A DNA stretch of 64,000 bases from Hippophae tibetana (lineage: Eukaryota; Streptophyta; Magnoliopsida; Rosales; Elaeagnaceae): assembly GCA_037013495.1 (NCBI GenBank), contig CM072803.1:16079501-16143500 (forward strand). The letters run 5' to 3'. Position 1 is the stretch's first letter; the number at the start of each line of letters is the position of its first letter. The notes beneath the pieces are model-generated. The model saw only the letters and a list, made by a program, of their open reading frames with translations, was not told the DNA's origin and searched no databases. Both the position numbers and the translations under genes were made by a program. Positions 37,722 to 51,100 of this stretch are shown in pieces.

Positions 37722-38665
37722 TTTGGTTGAATAAAATAAAATATAATCAAAATTAATTCCTTCTATTTTTGTGTTTTGTTGGGATGAAAAATGAGAATAA
37801 AATGGAATTAATGTTTCTTTCTCTCTCTTAAGGAATCTGTTTTCATTCTCATCTCAATTTTTTTTCTTCCAATTTTACCACAATTCCAAATATAACCCAA
37901 AATCTAAAATCCTAAACCCTAATCCCAAATCCCTAAACCCTAAATCTAAAATCCTAAAACCCTAAACCCTATTTAAAAAATAATAATTTTAACCTTAAAC
38001 CTTAACCCACAAGTATAACCCAAAACCCTAAACCATATTTAGAAAAATAATAATTTTAATCATAAACCTTAATCCACAAATATAACCCTAAATCTTAAAC
38101 GGTAAATCTCAAAACCTAAACCATATTTAGAAAAATAATAGTTTAAATCATAAACCTTAATTCGCAAATATAACCCTAAATCCCAAATCCCAAAACTCCA
38201 AATCCCAAATCCTAAAACCCTAAACCCTATTTAGACAAATAATAATTTTAAGCCTAAACCTAAACCCACAAATATAACCCTAAACCTTAAATTCTAAATC
38301 CCAAATCTTGAAACCCTAAACTCTATTTAGAAAAATAATAATTAACCCTAAACCCTATAATCCAAATCTCAAATCTCAAATCTCAAAACCCTAAACCCTA
38401 TTAGAAAAATAATAATTTTAATAATATATTTTCTTTTTAAGTAATAATTATTTAGAAAAATAATGATTTCAATAATGTATTTTGTCTGACAAAAAAATAA
38501 TAATTAAATGATATTATTTAAACTTTGTATTAAGGTAATATACAGTATTTTCCATTTCATTTTAATTGTAAACTAAATATTATAATACTGATTCCTTCTT
38601 TAATTCCAATAATCAAACCAAACAAATTTTTCTCCCGATTTCATTCTATGAATCAAACGCTACCT
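37722..38665. repeat. inverted-repeat-bounded unit filled with telomere-like repeats
   Basis: Loose inverted ends: TGTTTGGTTGAATAAAAT at 37722 against, on the other strand, GCGTTTGATTCATAGAATG ending near 38665, each followed inward by matching GAATTAA/TTCCTTC words. The core, 37900-38410, holds five to six irregular repeats of 65-105 bp. Each combines CCCTAAACC-type telomere-like words with a TATTTAGAAAAATAATAATTTTAA block and ACAAATATAACCCTAAA. No coding capacity. Probably a MITE-like element with internal satellite growth; the ends are approximate. Confidence 0.5.
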
Positions 38666-40248
38666 AAAAGTTTCAATGGAATTGAATAGATCAAAAAGAA
38701 AATTTTACTATTAGGTTTGCTTTGAATAATAAAATGAAAAAGAAAGTTCAATTAAAATAAAATTTTGTTTATAATTGAAAATAAATGGAAAAAATTGTGT
38801 ATTTAAAATAAAGATAAATGAGGGAAAATATGTTTAATATATAAAGAAAATAAAACATTATTATAATTTATTGTCTTATTCCATTAATAAGTAGGTGAAA
38901 AGAGTTCATTCTTGAATTTATTCATTTAATTTCTACTATAAAAATTAAATTATACATAATAGAATATCTGAAATTTTATCATTATGTCATTCCTACTAAT
39001 TAAACACAAAATCATGTCATTCCTACTGATTAAACACAAATATATACGCAGTTATAAATCCATGAAACTATACCAATCTTATTTCGAGTATTATTATCTT
39101 AAACAAAACTCACGTGCGTGTATATATATATATGTTATTGTGTTTTTTTGTAAGAGTACAAAATTTACTAAAACCAACCTATTTTATATTACATGAACCA
39201 AACCAATCCAACATTTTTGATTTTCAATTTTTGTTGGTTTGGATTAATTCTTTTCTTTTTATAAAATTGACTTATATTAAGTTGATTTAGTTATATTTTT
39301 TCAAACTTTAAAAAATAAAATGGGTTCATCCTTTTATTTTATATAATTTTTTTATATTTTATTTAGAGTTTTATTTTCTCTTCTATCATTTCTTTTTTTA
39401 TTTTCATAACAATACCTCATGGTTCCTCATTCCTCCCTCCTCACTCATCATCCACTGCTTCACCCCAGCGGAAGTGTGCTAGCTCACACATTGTTTCACC
39501 CATTTTAACATTTATGATTGATAGGGGTAATAAATCATTCCTAACTTTTACCAAACTTTAGAGCTATAATCTAATTTTAAAATATAAATTTTAGTTAATT
39601 AAAATTGTTGATATTAGACAAATGATTGAAATCTAAAATCTTCCAAATTTAAAAATTATAATTAAATAACTTTGAAAAAATAAAAACTATAATACAATAT
39701 TTTTTAAAAAAATTAATAAATAAAATCTATAAGCAAAAAAAAGGGAATTTTTTTCTTCACAAATATACTTGTTCCAACCCAAACCAAATTAATAAAAAAA
39801 TTAGTTTTTCAAATTTATTGATTTAATTAAGTTGGTTTTTATTTTTCAAAAACCGATCATATTGATTTAATTTTCATTTTCATTTAAAACCAAACCAACT
39901 CATATATGCATAGTCTTAATTTTTCTAGTACAATATTTGATCTCGATTCAAGAGTGTATTGTTTGAAAAAAAATAGAAAAAAGAAAAAAAAACACCAATA
40001 TTATGAAAATTTATAGGCTGTCAATATAAGTAATTGTATTGTATTATTATTATTTGGTAGAGATAAGGTTAAATTTGAATTGTGTTAATACTGGGTTGGT
40101 TCACATGAATCAAGTTCTTCAAAAGCCCCTTATAGCTTCGACAATCGTCTCCTTGTTATGCAATGTCGCCTTCCCAGTATATCTCATTCTTCTTGTATGC
40201 TTTTGATACTTCTTTGGTATGTGTTAAATTGGCCCAAAACTTTTCTAT
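38666..40248. other. intergenic, no gene seen
   Basis: AT-rich. Contains a 30-bp tandem duplication at 38984-39043 (ATGTCATTCCTACT unit) and a TA run near 39121. No gene motif; the open frame at 38984-39196 simply translates the duplication. Confidence 0.5.
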
Positions 40249-42330
40249 AGCCCATATATCTAAATAAATCCTTGTCTCTTATTATATATATATATATATT
40301 AGTTCTTGCGTAGTGCAGCAACTAAGAGCTGCTAGAAAAACTGGAAAAAGAACATAGAACAGAGCTGTTGAAAAGAAAAAGTCCTCCAGCAGCTACTAGA
40401 GCTGAAACAATAAGAAAACAGAGTGCACAACCGCAAAATAGAAGAAAGAAAATAGGGAAAATCAGCCCCAATGACAAGCTGCATGTCTATTTTTGCTGTC
40501 ATTTGTTACCCATAATTATTTTTTTGTGCAACTAAATTGGACCCAAATTTCACTTCCGTAAATGCTAATTTATAACAGATTAGTATCAAAGAATTGAGTT
40601 ATTATGTTATTTATTTGAACCGATCAAGTTTGCTCTTTTAGATTTGTTTTGAGCTTCTGGTTATCTAATTGGTTTCATATTTTTTAGGTTGTGCTTTTGT
40701 TTATTTAATATTGGATTTTGTATCATGGTGACAAAATATGAAATTGAGAAATTCAATGGTAAAAATGATTTCAGTCTATGGAGAATGAAGATGCGGTCCA
40801 TATTAGTTAAAGAAGGGGCTCGTTAAAACACTTGAAGGTAAGAATAAATTGTCAGAAAAATTGACTATTGAAGAAAAAGATACATTGATGGAAAATGTTT
40901 TCAATTCAATTCAATTATCCTTGTCTGATGAGATATTACGCGAGGTTGATGATGAAGAATCTTTCGCTGGGTTATGACTTAAATTGGAGAATTTATATAT
41001 ATATATGACCAAGTCTTTGACAAGTTAGTTATATTTGAAGCAGTATTTGTATACATTTAGAATGTCATAAGGTACACCTTTACACGATCACCTTGATAAA
41101 TTTACTAAATTATTTGTGATCTAAAAAATGGTGGTGTTAAGATTGACGATGAAGATTAGGCTTTAGTTCTATTATGTTCTTTACCTCATTGATTTGAACA
41201 TTTTATGGATACCATGCTATATAGGTGAGACACTATTGATTATATTCATTCAAATCTTTGGGGTCTTTCTCGTGTTGTGTCTAAGGGTAGTGCCTGGAAT
41301 ATGTTGACTTTTATTAATGACTTTTCCCGTCATGTTTGGGTTTATTTTCTGAAAAACAAGAATGATGCATTATCAAAATTTGTAAAATTCAAGGCTTGTA
41401 TAGAAAATCAAACATTTGAGAACTTACAATGGTTTGGAATTTTGTGAAAGAAATGGTATAGTGAGACACTACACTGTGCGTCATACACCACATCAAAATG
41501 GAGTAGCAGAATGTATTAATATAACTCTCTTAGACAGCTAGTTGTATGCTCTTTCAAGTTGATTTGGATAAATCTTTTTGGGTTGAAGATTTTAACCATG
41601 CCTACTATTTGGTGAATCGATTTCCATCAACTACAATTGAGTTGAAGAATTTGTTTGAGGTATTCTCTGGTGCTTCTGCTAATTATTCTAATTTGAAAGT
41701 TTTTGGTTGTCCTGCACATATATCTAAATAAACCCTTGCACGCACGCACACACACATACACACATATATTAGTTTTTGCTTAATGTAGCTGCTAAGAGAT
41801 GCTAAAAAAACTAGAAAAAGTAGAGAATAGAGAATGGAGCTGCTAAAAAGAAAAAAAAGGTCTCCAGTAGCTACTAAAGTTGAAACAAAAAGAAAACCGA
41901 GTGCACAGTCGCAAAATAGAAGAAAGAAAATAGGGGAAATCAGCCATAAGGACAAGTTTTCCATTTATGCTGTCATTGGTGGAGTTTCTCTCATTTGTAT
42001 GGTAATATTTGATTTAATAGCAAATTTGTTAATTTATCTTGCTATATATTACCAGTAAATTAGATGGAGTTATTTTGTGGGTATATTTGGGTTTTCTTGG
42101 TATATTTTGTAAAGGTATCTGAATAATGATGTTTGTATCTCTATTTGATTATTAGTGGATTTTTTTCGGTGTGTCGTCATCAATGGAATAGACTTTTGAC
42201 ATTTAAAAGTTGAACCATTTAAATCATTATGTTCCATTTATTTTTCTCATTGTTTATTATTTTGCTCTTACCCATAATTATTTATTTGTGCAACCAAATT
42301 GGACCCAAACTTCACTTTCGCAAGTGCTAA
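40249..42330 (+). mobile_element. Ty1/copia element with two LTR copies, non-autonomous
   Basis: Plus strand. A first LTR copy at about 40249-40577 is followed by a worn primer site (TTAGTATCAAAG), then gag from 40725 (KYEIEKFNGKNDFSLWRMKM start, typical copia) and an integrase part at about 41240-41730 (HTPHQNGVAE-like, KVFGCPAH). The second LTR copy lies at about 41713-42330. No protease, RT or RNase H recognised between them. The LTR copies differ in length by nearly 300 bp. Broken, with several breaks. Confidence 0.75.
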
Positions 42331-42499
42331 TTTATAACAATATGGAATCAAGTGCATGATTTTAAAATGGATATAGTTACTCTTGCTAATGGTAATGTGT
42401 GTTCGGTGAAAGTGAGGATGATTTTTTAGCTTTTCCGTCCCTCGATGCCTGGGGCTTAGATCTGGTTCAACAGTATGTATGTTTATGTTAAGTAAAAAT
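42331..42499 (+). mobile_element. worn primer site and short copia-like stretch after the second LTR
   Basis: After the second LTR copy comes ATATGGAATCAAG, similar to a copia primer site, and then VTLANGNVCSVK-like text reminiscent of copia protease. So the second LTR may also be the 5' LTR of a further, mostly missing copy. Weak. Confidence 0.35.
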
Positions 42500-43370
42500 A
42501 TGGACGTTTCTTTACTTTTTGTTACAATAAGATGTTTCTGTCCTAGCCCTTTTGCTACGTCTGAGTTCAACCTCAACCTCTTGTTCAGATTCTTTGTTTT
42601 GATTATCTTCATTCATAGTCTCATATGTTCGTTTAGACGAACTTGATTCTTCTTGAGATTTAATTGGAAATACATGTTTAAAGAATGATATATTCCTTGA
42701 TTTTATTATCATGTTCTTGTGTATGTACAACCACTTTTGTCTATCCAATGAAGATGCAATCTATTGTTTTTGGATATATCTTTACTTTTTTAGGTGTAGG
42801 TATAACCACTTTTGCAAGACTACACACACAAATATTTATAAAAAGGTACCCTTCCTTTAAATAATTAATACTGTATCTTATGTGTCTTTTTTGGGGTACC
42901 TTATTTAAAAGGTAGTTAACTGACAAAATAGCTTCCCCCCACAAGTTCTATGGAAACCTAGAACTTAATAGCATTGCATTCATCATTTCTTTCAAGGTAT
43001 GATTCTAACGTCCATATAGAATCCATGTTTCTCAAGCAACGAACCTCTCAAGGTTCTTCCAAATCTCTACCATTTACAGTACGTTGTTTAGAATAATCTC
43101 TTTTTCAGATGTCATCTTTAGAATCACTTTACCTCACCATCATTCATAGAGGTTGGAAAGTTCCTCATTCATAACTTCTCCCATTCTCAAATGGTTTAGA
43201 GAAAGTGAATAACTCATTATTTGAACATATGTGTCTAATAGCACCACTGTCGATCCATTACTCTTTTGAGTTGGACCTAACAAATTCACATTCGAAAACA
43301 ATTGTCAACATGACAATGTTATCCATCACATTTGTTGTCATCTCAAAAATAAATTCATGTTTTTAAATGC
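42500..43370 (-). mobile_element. Ty1/copia protease-integrase relic
   Basis: Minus strand. Protease text with WIDSGAIRHICSNNELFT near 43200-43260, integrase C-terminal text MWGEAILSVNYLLNKVPQK at 42741-42944, and the post-integrase linker with EESSSSKRTYETMNED and LRRSKRARTE at 42512-42748, typical of plant copia. No LTR seen on either side. Broken, with several breaks; orientation is opposite to the adjoining element. Confidence 0.8.
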
Positions 43371-46300
43371 ATTGATATCCAAAAGGAATCAAAATTAATT
43401 TTGAGATTTGAATTTAATACAATTAATTCAAAATTAATTAATTCAATTTGAAAATTAATTTACTCAATAAACAAAACTTAATTTTCTTTTATCCAAGTTT
43501 GATTTGTATTTCAACATATACAAAATCCAGTAATCCATATCCATAGATTATAAAATTAAGTACTTTAAAACTAATGAGTACAAAATTTACTTCTTTTGTA
43601 AATACAAAATTCATTTACTTTGTACACTATGAAAACTAGAAAATATAAAAATTATTATTTCTTAAAAACGATATATCCATCTTTAGTAAAAAAATGAGAA
43701 TAAATTTATAAACTTTTACAAGTACAAAATTTACTTATTTCAAAACACGAAATCAAGTAAATTGTAAAATACAAAATTCTATCTTTTTAGAAATACAAAT
43801 TTATTTATTTCTTATAATAAATATCAAATTCATTGATTATGAATTCATATTTAATCAATTATAAAATTATAATATTTTTCTCCTACAAATCGTATTTTAA
43901 AACATATGAATTAATTTCCATATCTCAATACCTAAATTAGTTATTCAGCGTCTAAAATTTTAATCTGTAAATGGATAGTTCACAGATAATTATATATGAA
44001 TTTCAATAAACAATTTCTATCAAAGCATTATATCAAGCACATATCAACTCTCGAGTCGAAATGCCAAGAGTTGTCATAGCAAACAAATATAATCAACTAT
44101 ACAATTAATCCAAATAGATTATTATATTTTACAATACTTTAATTAATTAAACATAAATTATGTTAGCCACGATGATTTATTTACTATGATGTAACAAAGT
44201 TAAAAGATAATCAATATGAAAGTATTTCTTAAATTAAAAAAAAATTAAAAAAAGGTTATAATATGTATAAATTAATAACTAAATTATTGAATTAATATAT
44301 AAGGAACTGTATGATCTAAAGAGAAAATAAATTCCAAAATAAATAATTTATTTGTTAGAAAAAAGTAAAGTAAAAATAAAATTATATATTACAAGTATAT
44401 TGGATTAAAACCATGAAAACTTACATACATGACTTAAAAAAAATAATAAGCAACATTTAATTCATACAACAGCATAAGTTGTCCATCAAGCTTAGTTCAC
44501 AAAAATTAAAAATCAAACCTACATATTAATTCAAGAACTGTTACGTTATTAGATTGGAACAAGAGAGAAGTAACATTATTAGAAATTACCAGTATCAATA
44601 CTTACTAAAAGTAAATAAGAACAAAAGAAATTTAGGTACATGTAAAGATACAGTAATAATGACCACAGAGATACAATTGAATTATAATTAAAATAAAGTT
44701 TTAATAACAGTAAAGCGTAGAAAATGATGATAATAATCAATAGGAAAAAATATAATTGTTGAAATATACCAAAGTGGTATAAAAGTAATGGTAGAGAAGA
44801 AAAAAATGCAATCAAAAAAATAAAAATTAGATAAGAATACTGATAACATGGATTATTAGTAGCAAAAAAGGAATTGTATAAAAAGTAAAATAAATAGTTA
44901 TCAATACACATATACACATATTTTAACAGTACAAAGTTTAACAAAAAATATAGTAATAGCATCCAAGTAATTAATAATATTAAATTAATAAAAATCAAAG
45001 ATGTAAGCACTAATTTTTGGAAAAAAATTAAGTTAGTAAAAATATCAATCCAAAAAAGAAAATAATTATATCATAAATTTAAGATTGTATTTGTTTGTCC
45101 AAAAAAAGAGAAAATTATCTTAAGATTATAGGAAATAATACATAGATAAACAATTTAAGAATAAAATTATTTTATTAAAATTAGAAATATATATAAATAT
45201 AAAATTTAAATAAATAATAATCGAGGTCTATGTATTATGCAATGTCCTTAAAATAATTTTTTCGCTCACCGTATGTGTTTGAAAACGATAAAAACTTATC
45301 TCTCGTGATACAATAATAAAAACTTATCTCCAATAATATAATGATTAAACAATAATAAATTTATACCACAATTTATTATTTCATAAATTTTAAAGTGTCT
45401 GAACTCTATTAGTGAAACCTAAGTAGAAAATTAAATTATTTTTTTTACCCTTTTCTCATACTAATACCGTTCTTTTAATTTATTTTTTCTCTTTTTCATT
45501 TCCTTCTTCTTTCTCGATCCCTCTGGTTTTTCTATGTTTTTTTTCTTTCTGTTTTCTTCTTCCTCAATTTTCTTTTTATAAAAAAATATATCATAATTAA
45601 ATAAGATTAAATCAGTTGAGAGAAAAAAAGAAAAAAAACTGAAAAAATAATAAAGAATATAGAAACAATTGAAGGACGCGCGAAAAACAAAAAAATTATA
45701 TTAAAGATTAAAAAAAACAAAAAAATTATATTAAAGATTAAAAAAAACAAAAAAATTATATTAAAGATTAAAACGGAAGAACTAAAAATTTAATGAAATG
45801 AAATTAAAAATGAAATTAATTTTAATTCGATATTTTCTAACAAAAACTTATAAGAAAAAAAAAAATAGTTAATACAAATATAAGGTTAAAAAAGAAAATA
45901 GAATAAAATGAATAAAAAAAACCGAACTTACAACTAAACCTTGATTGTCCAATCATCAACCTTTGAACGTGACTTCTTAGACTTCCCTGGTAATGCATAC
46001 ACCAGTAATCTCCTTTTATGCATCTTAATAAGTATGAAAAAATAAAAAAATTAATAATCATAAGCAGTTAAGCCTTTCGTTCTAAGTAATAAATAAATAA
46101 ATTAATTAAATACATAACACATACCTAAATTTTAGTACCTAATATGTTAATCTCAATGATAAAACATATGTCAATAATAACATATTACTTCAAAAAGCAA
46201 TAGATTTAATAAATTAATACATTACTATTAAACATAAAATAAAAACATATTTCCTGCATCAATAACCAATAATATACTAATATACTCACAAAATCAATAA

Positions 46301-47850
46301 TACACAATTTGTAATACATATGAAAGTAAAATGTAAATAGTCACATCCTAGTAACAAAAAAGATATAATTGATTACGTACTATTAACAAAAATAAATAAC
46401 TGACCATTTTCTTAAATTACTAATCAAAATAATATAATAAATACATAATTCTCACATTAATCAACAACATTATAATTACAAAAATGAATGCAGAAATCAA
46501 AGCATTGAAATAAAGAAAAACAAACCTAAAAATGAAGATAAAAATTCAAAAAATTAATAATAAAATCATTGTAATTGAAAAAAAAATCACAATAAACCTA
46601 GAAAATTGAACACCAAACGATAAGAAAATGAAAATAAATCAGTACAAATAATATACTCACGTAATGATAATAGGAATACCACACGAAAACAAAACAATAT
46701 ATAAATGAATTTCAATAACAAACTAGACAAAAATTATAATATATTAATAAAAACATGTAATAAATTTATGTAAACCATGATACAAACACGACTAGAATGC
46801 AACAATAATAAAAAAATACATTATACAAACTAAACCACCAAAAATATAAACCACAAAAAATAAAAGTAAGTAATAAACCCAAAAATATAGAAAATAGAAG
46901 ATTTGAAGAACTTTTGGTATGAAGATGATAAGCAGCAAACAGAAAAATCAAACAACCAATGAGAACTTATGGAGAAATTAGTAGAAAGAGTGGGTTTAGA
47001 AGGTCGGATTGTGGTGAGAGAGTGGATTCATAGGTTTCGCACTGAGATAGAAAATAAAAAGATTTTAAATAAATAAAGAAAACTGAACGAAAGACATTAA
47101 AGCAAATTCCTACCCCAAAACGAAGGCGAAGTAAGATATGAATTTTTTTTTAATTTGTTCCAAAAAATACTAAGCCGGGAAAATATTTTATTCAACAACT
47201 CTAATTATATTCCTAGCCTCAAATATATTATCCGATGTCTAAAATTATTAAAAATATATCTTTTTAAAAATATGTATTCTAATGATTTTTTTAAATATGC
47301 GTCAAATTTTCGAGAATACACACACAATAACTCCCTATAAATGGGCGAATAACACGCGAGACAATTATATTAATAAGTATAATTATTTCATATTAATTTT
47401 GTATATATTTTATTAATAATTATCGACTATGAATCGGTAATAGTTTGTTAAAATTATTTATATTTTTTATTTTTTAAAATTTATTTAGAAATATATTTAG
47501 TTTTAAAAAGTGAAGTTTAACTTAATTATTATTAATTTTTATTTTTTAACTATTTATTACATATTTTTAAGTAAAATAAAAAATATATAAAATAAAAATA
47601 AATAAAATAAAATTTAATTATATAACATATTATATATTTTATTATTAAAATAATATTTTTTATATAATTATATATATATATATACATATAAAATAATAAT
47701 ATTAATATATATTCATTTTTAATTAATTATAATTTGATTTATCACAATAATCATCTTTTTCCCGTCTCATTATAGTTATTTTTAAATAAAAATCATCAAA
47801 TTTTTATAAATAATCATACAATTAAAATGCAAATCGCAACTCCCAATATC
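43371..47850. other. long AT-rich intergenic region
   Basis: About 4.5 kb without a recognisable gene. It includes many poly-A/T tracts, the 30-bp minisatellite at 45684-45773, and hydrophobic minus-strand frames (44579-45010, 45837-46061, 46766-46951) that look like by-products of AT-rich sequence. No transposon ends were identified. Confidence 0.5.
45684..45773. repeat. 30-bp minisatellite, three copies
   Basis: Three tandem copies, period 30, each with AAAAATTATATTAAAGATTA preceded by an A-rich spacer; almost no differences between copies. Confidence 0.9.
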
Positions 47851-47854
47851 GCGA

Positions 47855-47860
47855 CACGTG
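47855..47860. promoter_or_regulatory. G-box core upstream of ABCF gene
   Basis: CACGTG in the context GCGACACGTGTAAT, 269 bp before the start codon. G-boxes bind bZIP and bHLH factors. Position in the proximal promoter is inference. Confidence 0.4.
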
Positions 47861-47981
47861 TAATCCTAATATCTAATTATATATTTTCACCTCTTTCTCA
47901 CAAGACCGAAAACTTCGGATAATAATCGGCTCGGGTCTCTCTCCCGAGAAACCCATCAACAGCAAAAACGGCGAAAAAACG

Positions 47982-47990
47982 AAACCCTAG
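47982..47990 (+). promoter_or_regulatory. telo-box-like element in ABCF 5'UTR/promoter
   Basis: AAACCCTAG, close to the plant telo-box AAACCCTA that is common in promoters and leaders of translation and ribosome-related genes. It lies 139 bp before the ATG and just before the 5'UTR intron donor at 48029. This fits a translation-linked ABCF gene. Confidence 0.5.
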
Positions 47991-48128
47991 ATCTGAGTTT
48001 ACCTTCATCCCTCGTCCTCGATCCAAAGGTATGTTATGATTTGACATCCATAGATTTTTCTTGTTGCTTTTATTTTTATATTTTTGCTGTTATAATTAGG
48101 GTTTCCTTTCCTGGTTTGAAGATTAAGG

Positions 48129-51100
48129 ATGGTTTCGGACGCGAGCAAGAAGAAGGCGGCTCAGAAGAAGGCGGCTGCTGCTGCTAAGCGAGGTGGTAAA
48201 GCTGCGGTGGCTTCGACTTCATCAAAGGCGGCGCCTGCAGCAGCTGCGTCACAAAACGGAGCCGATAAGCTGGCGAATGGGGTTGATGCATTAAACATAT
48301 CGGATCGGACATGCACTGGTGTACTATGTTCGCACCCTCAGTCTAGAGATATACGCGTGAGTGTTTAATCACTAGTCTTTTTATTGCGTTTTTGCCTATT
48401 TTTAATTTATATTACGATTTTTTATTATTATATTGTATGTGGAATGAAACAGAATGGTGGTGGTTGTTGCTTGAAATCTGGTTGACGTCGCTTGATAGGA
48501 TAGCATTAGTTTTTTTTTGTTTTACAAACTCGGTTTTTTCCTATTTCCGTGGAAAAATTGTTGTGTTGTTTCTTCTTAAATTATAGAAGTTTAGAGCTGT
48601 TGAATATCATGTTATTAGTTTTTGATTCGGGATAAAATCATTTACTAACTATTCTGCATGATATTAAGCTTTTTTTCCAAGGTTTTTGTGCTTGTTTTTG
48701 TTTTGAAATTTTGGTCTAACTAGACGATTTATATTGACTTTTATGCCATTGTCTTTATTTGATATCTGTAGTGTGATGATATATTCATCCTGAATTTATG
48801 TTCATTGCAGATTGAGTCATTATCTGTTACATTCCATGGACACGATCTTATAGTTGACTCTATACTGGAGCTCAATTATGGAAGGTTGGTGTGCCCTTAA
48901 TTTTGACTATTGTATAGTTAATAATTGGCCCAACATTTTGTATATCTTAGAATTTTTTTTCCATCTATTCCAGGCGTTATGGTTTGCTTGGGTTAAATGG
49001 TTGTGGAAAGTCTACTCTCCTAACTGCAATTGGATGCCGGGAAGTTCCAATTCCAGAACACATGGATATTTATCATCTTACCAGGGAAATTGAAGCTTCT
49101 GACATGACGTCTCTTGAGGCTGTAATTAATTGTGATAAGGAGAGGTTAATATTGGAGAAAGAAGCTGAAGCGTTGGTAGCACTGGTGTGTCCAGTTGGCT
49201 TTTTTGGTTGAACTTGGTTTGTGAATGAGAATCTGTTATAGATTTTCTTTTGTGTTTCCCTCTGCAGGACGATGGAGGTGGAGAAGCTCTAGACCGTATT
49301 TATGAGAGACTAGAAGCAATGGATGTAGTAACTGCAGAGAAACGTGCAGCTGAAATATTGTATGGTCTTGGTTTTAACAAGCAAATGCAAGCAAAGAAAA
49401 CTCGTGATTTTTCTGGTGGCTGGAGAATGAGGATTGGATTGGCAAGGGCTTTGTTCATGAATCCGACTATCCTATTGCTTGATGAGCCAACAAACCATCT
49501 TGGTAAGATGAGTGGGAACTTTTGTGTTCAGCAGTTTTGATAAATTTATGTTTCCTAATGTATGCAGTATAGGTTTACTTTGAATTTCTAAGCTGACAAT
49601 CATGCTTCGAGAGAGAAATATTGTTTGGGGAATCCATTCTCATTCTTTCATAAAGATTGATATATTTTTTTTCTGCTTATTCTTTATCTTCTGTCTGTAT
49701 ATGATCATGGTTGGTAGGATATGTTAAGATAGTGCTGTATAATAATGTATTGAATAATAAACATTTACTTTGGTTGCATTTTTTCTTATCCTTGCCAAAA
49801 GATTATGATTCTGTTCTTGGAAGGAATGTCTTTTTTTCACTTGCACGATCATATTATTGCAAGACTAGTAGAAACTCTTGTGTAGATTACTAGATTTTAT
49901 ACAATTGCACAAAATATAATGTCTTCACTGATGGACTAATTTGGTCACATTAAGAGCATGTTTGGTTGGTGGGAATAGACTTTGGAATTTTAAGGTCATG
50001 AATTTTAATTCTTTTGGAATACCTATTCGCCTACAATAAGGAAGATGTATCCTTCATTGGATAAAAAGAATCTCTCAAAGGAATAGGATTGTAATATACC
50101 TTTACCAAAAAAATCCTCACAATTATTGATATAAATATCTATATTGTTACATATGGACGGGATTTTGGGAAACTAAATAAAATTAATTAATTCCTTTTAC
50201 TTAATATAACAAGTGAACAAAGGAATGTGAAATTATTGATAATTCTATTATGTGAACCAAACATACTGTTAAACTAAAAAGAATGGAGGGGCAGGTAAAG
50301 ATGGAAATTGCAATAAGAATCCCTTTCTTTTAGAAGATCGTTATTCAGATTCCTTTGCATGTCATTGTCCTTTTACCGTAGTGGAAACCACTTTAGAAGA
50401 ATATTTAAGCTCCACATACAGTGGATTTCTGGAGGTATAGAAGCAGATGCTATGTAACATTATAAGCACTTTCTATCAGCTCCATTAATATGGACAGTAT
50501 GATTTTAGTTAGAGGGCAACAAGAGTTGCTCATCATAAGTAGTAACAACTGAAGTTGGTGAATTGGTTTTGGATCTCCAGCTGTTTGATATTAGGCTTTT
50601 ATGTTAGTCTTTTAGATATAGCCATCTTTTCTTCACTAATCAATGTTAACAATTTTAACTTATTGCTGTCTGCAGACCTTGAAGCTTGTGTGTGGTTGGA
50701 AGAGACACTGAAGAAAATGGATCGGATTATGGTAGTAGTGTCACACTCCCAAGATTTCTTGAATGGTGTGTGCACCAATATAATTCACATGCAAAGTAAG
50801 AAACTTAATTACTACAGTGGTAACTTTGATCAGTATGTTCAGACTCGATCTGAATTGGAGGAGAATCAGATGAAACAGTACAAGTGGGAACAGGAACAGA
50901 TTTCCTCAATGAAGGAATACATTGCCCGATTTGGTCATGGATCAGCCAAACTAGCTCGCCAGGCACAGAGCAAAGAGAAAACTTTAGCAAAAATGGAGCG
51001 TGGAGGGCTTACAGAAAAGGTGACCAGAGACCAGGTTCTTGTCTTCCGTTTTGTTGATGTGGGGAAGCTTCCCCCACCAGTCCTTCAATTTGTTGAAGTG

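Noticed and set aside
37900-38410. Chromosome end or true telomere tract
   Set aside because: CCCTAAA words are irregular and interleaved with a longer co-amplified spacer, and genic and repeat DNA continues on both sides.
44579-45010. 143-codon hydrophobic minus-strand frame
   Set aside because: Composition follows AT-rich DNA (Leu, Phe, Tyr, Ile); no domain, no spaced helices of a known family, no gene context.
50555-50675. ATG at 50555 as start of a separate 390-residue ABC protein
   Set aside because: The first 40 codons are intron with a TGTCTGCAG acceptor at 50675; the rest is exon 5 of the ABCF gene, joined in frame to NBD1.
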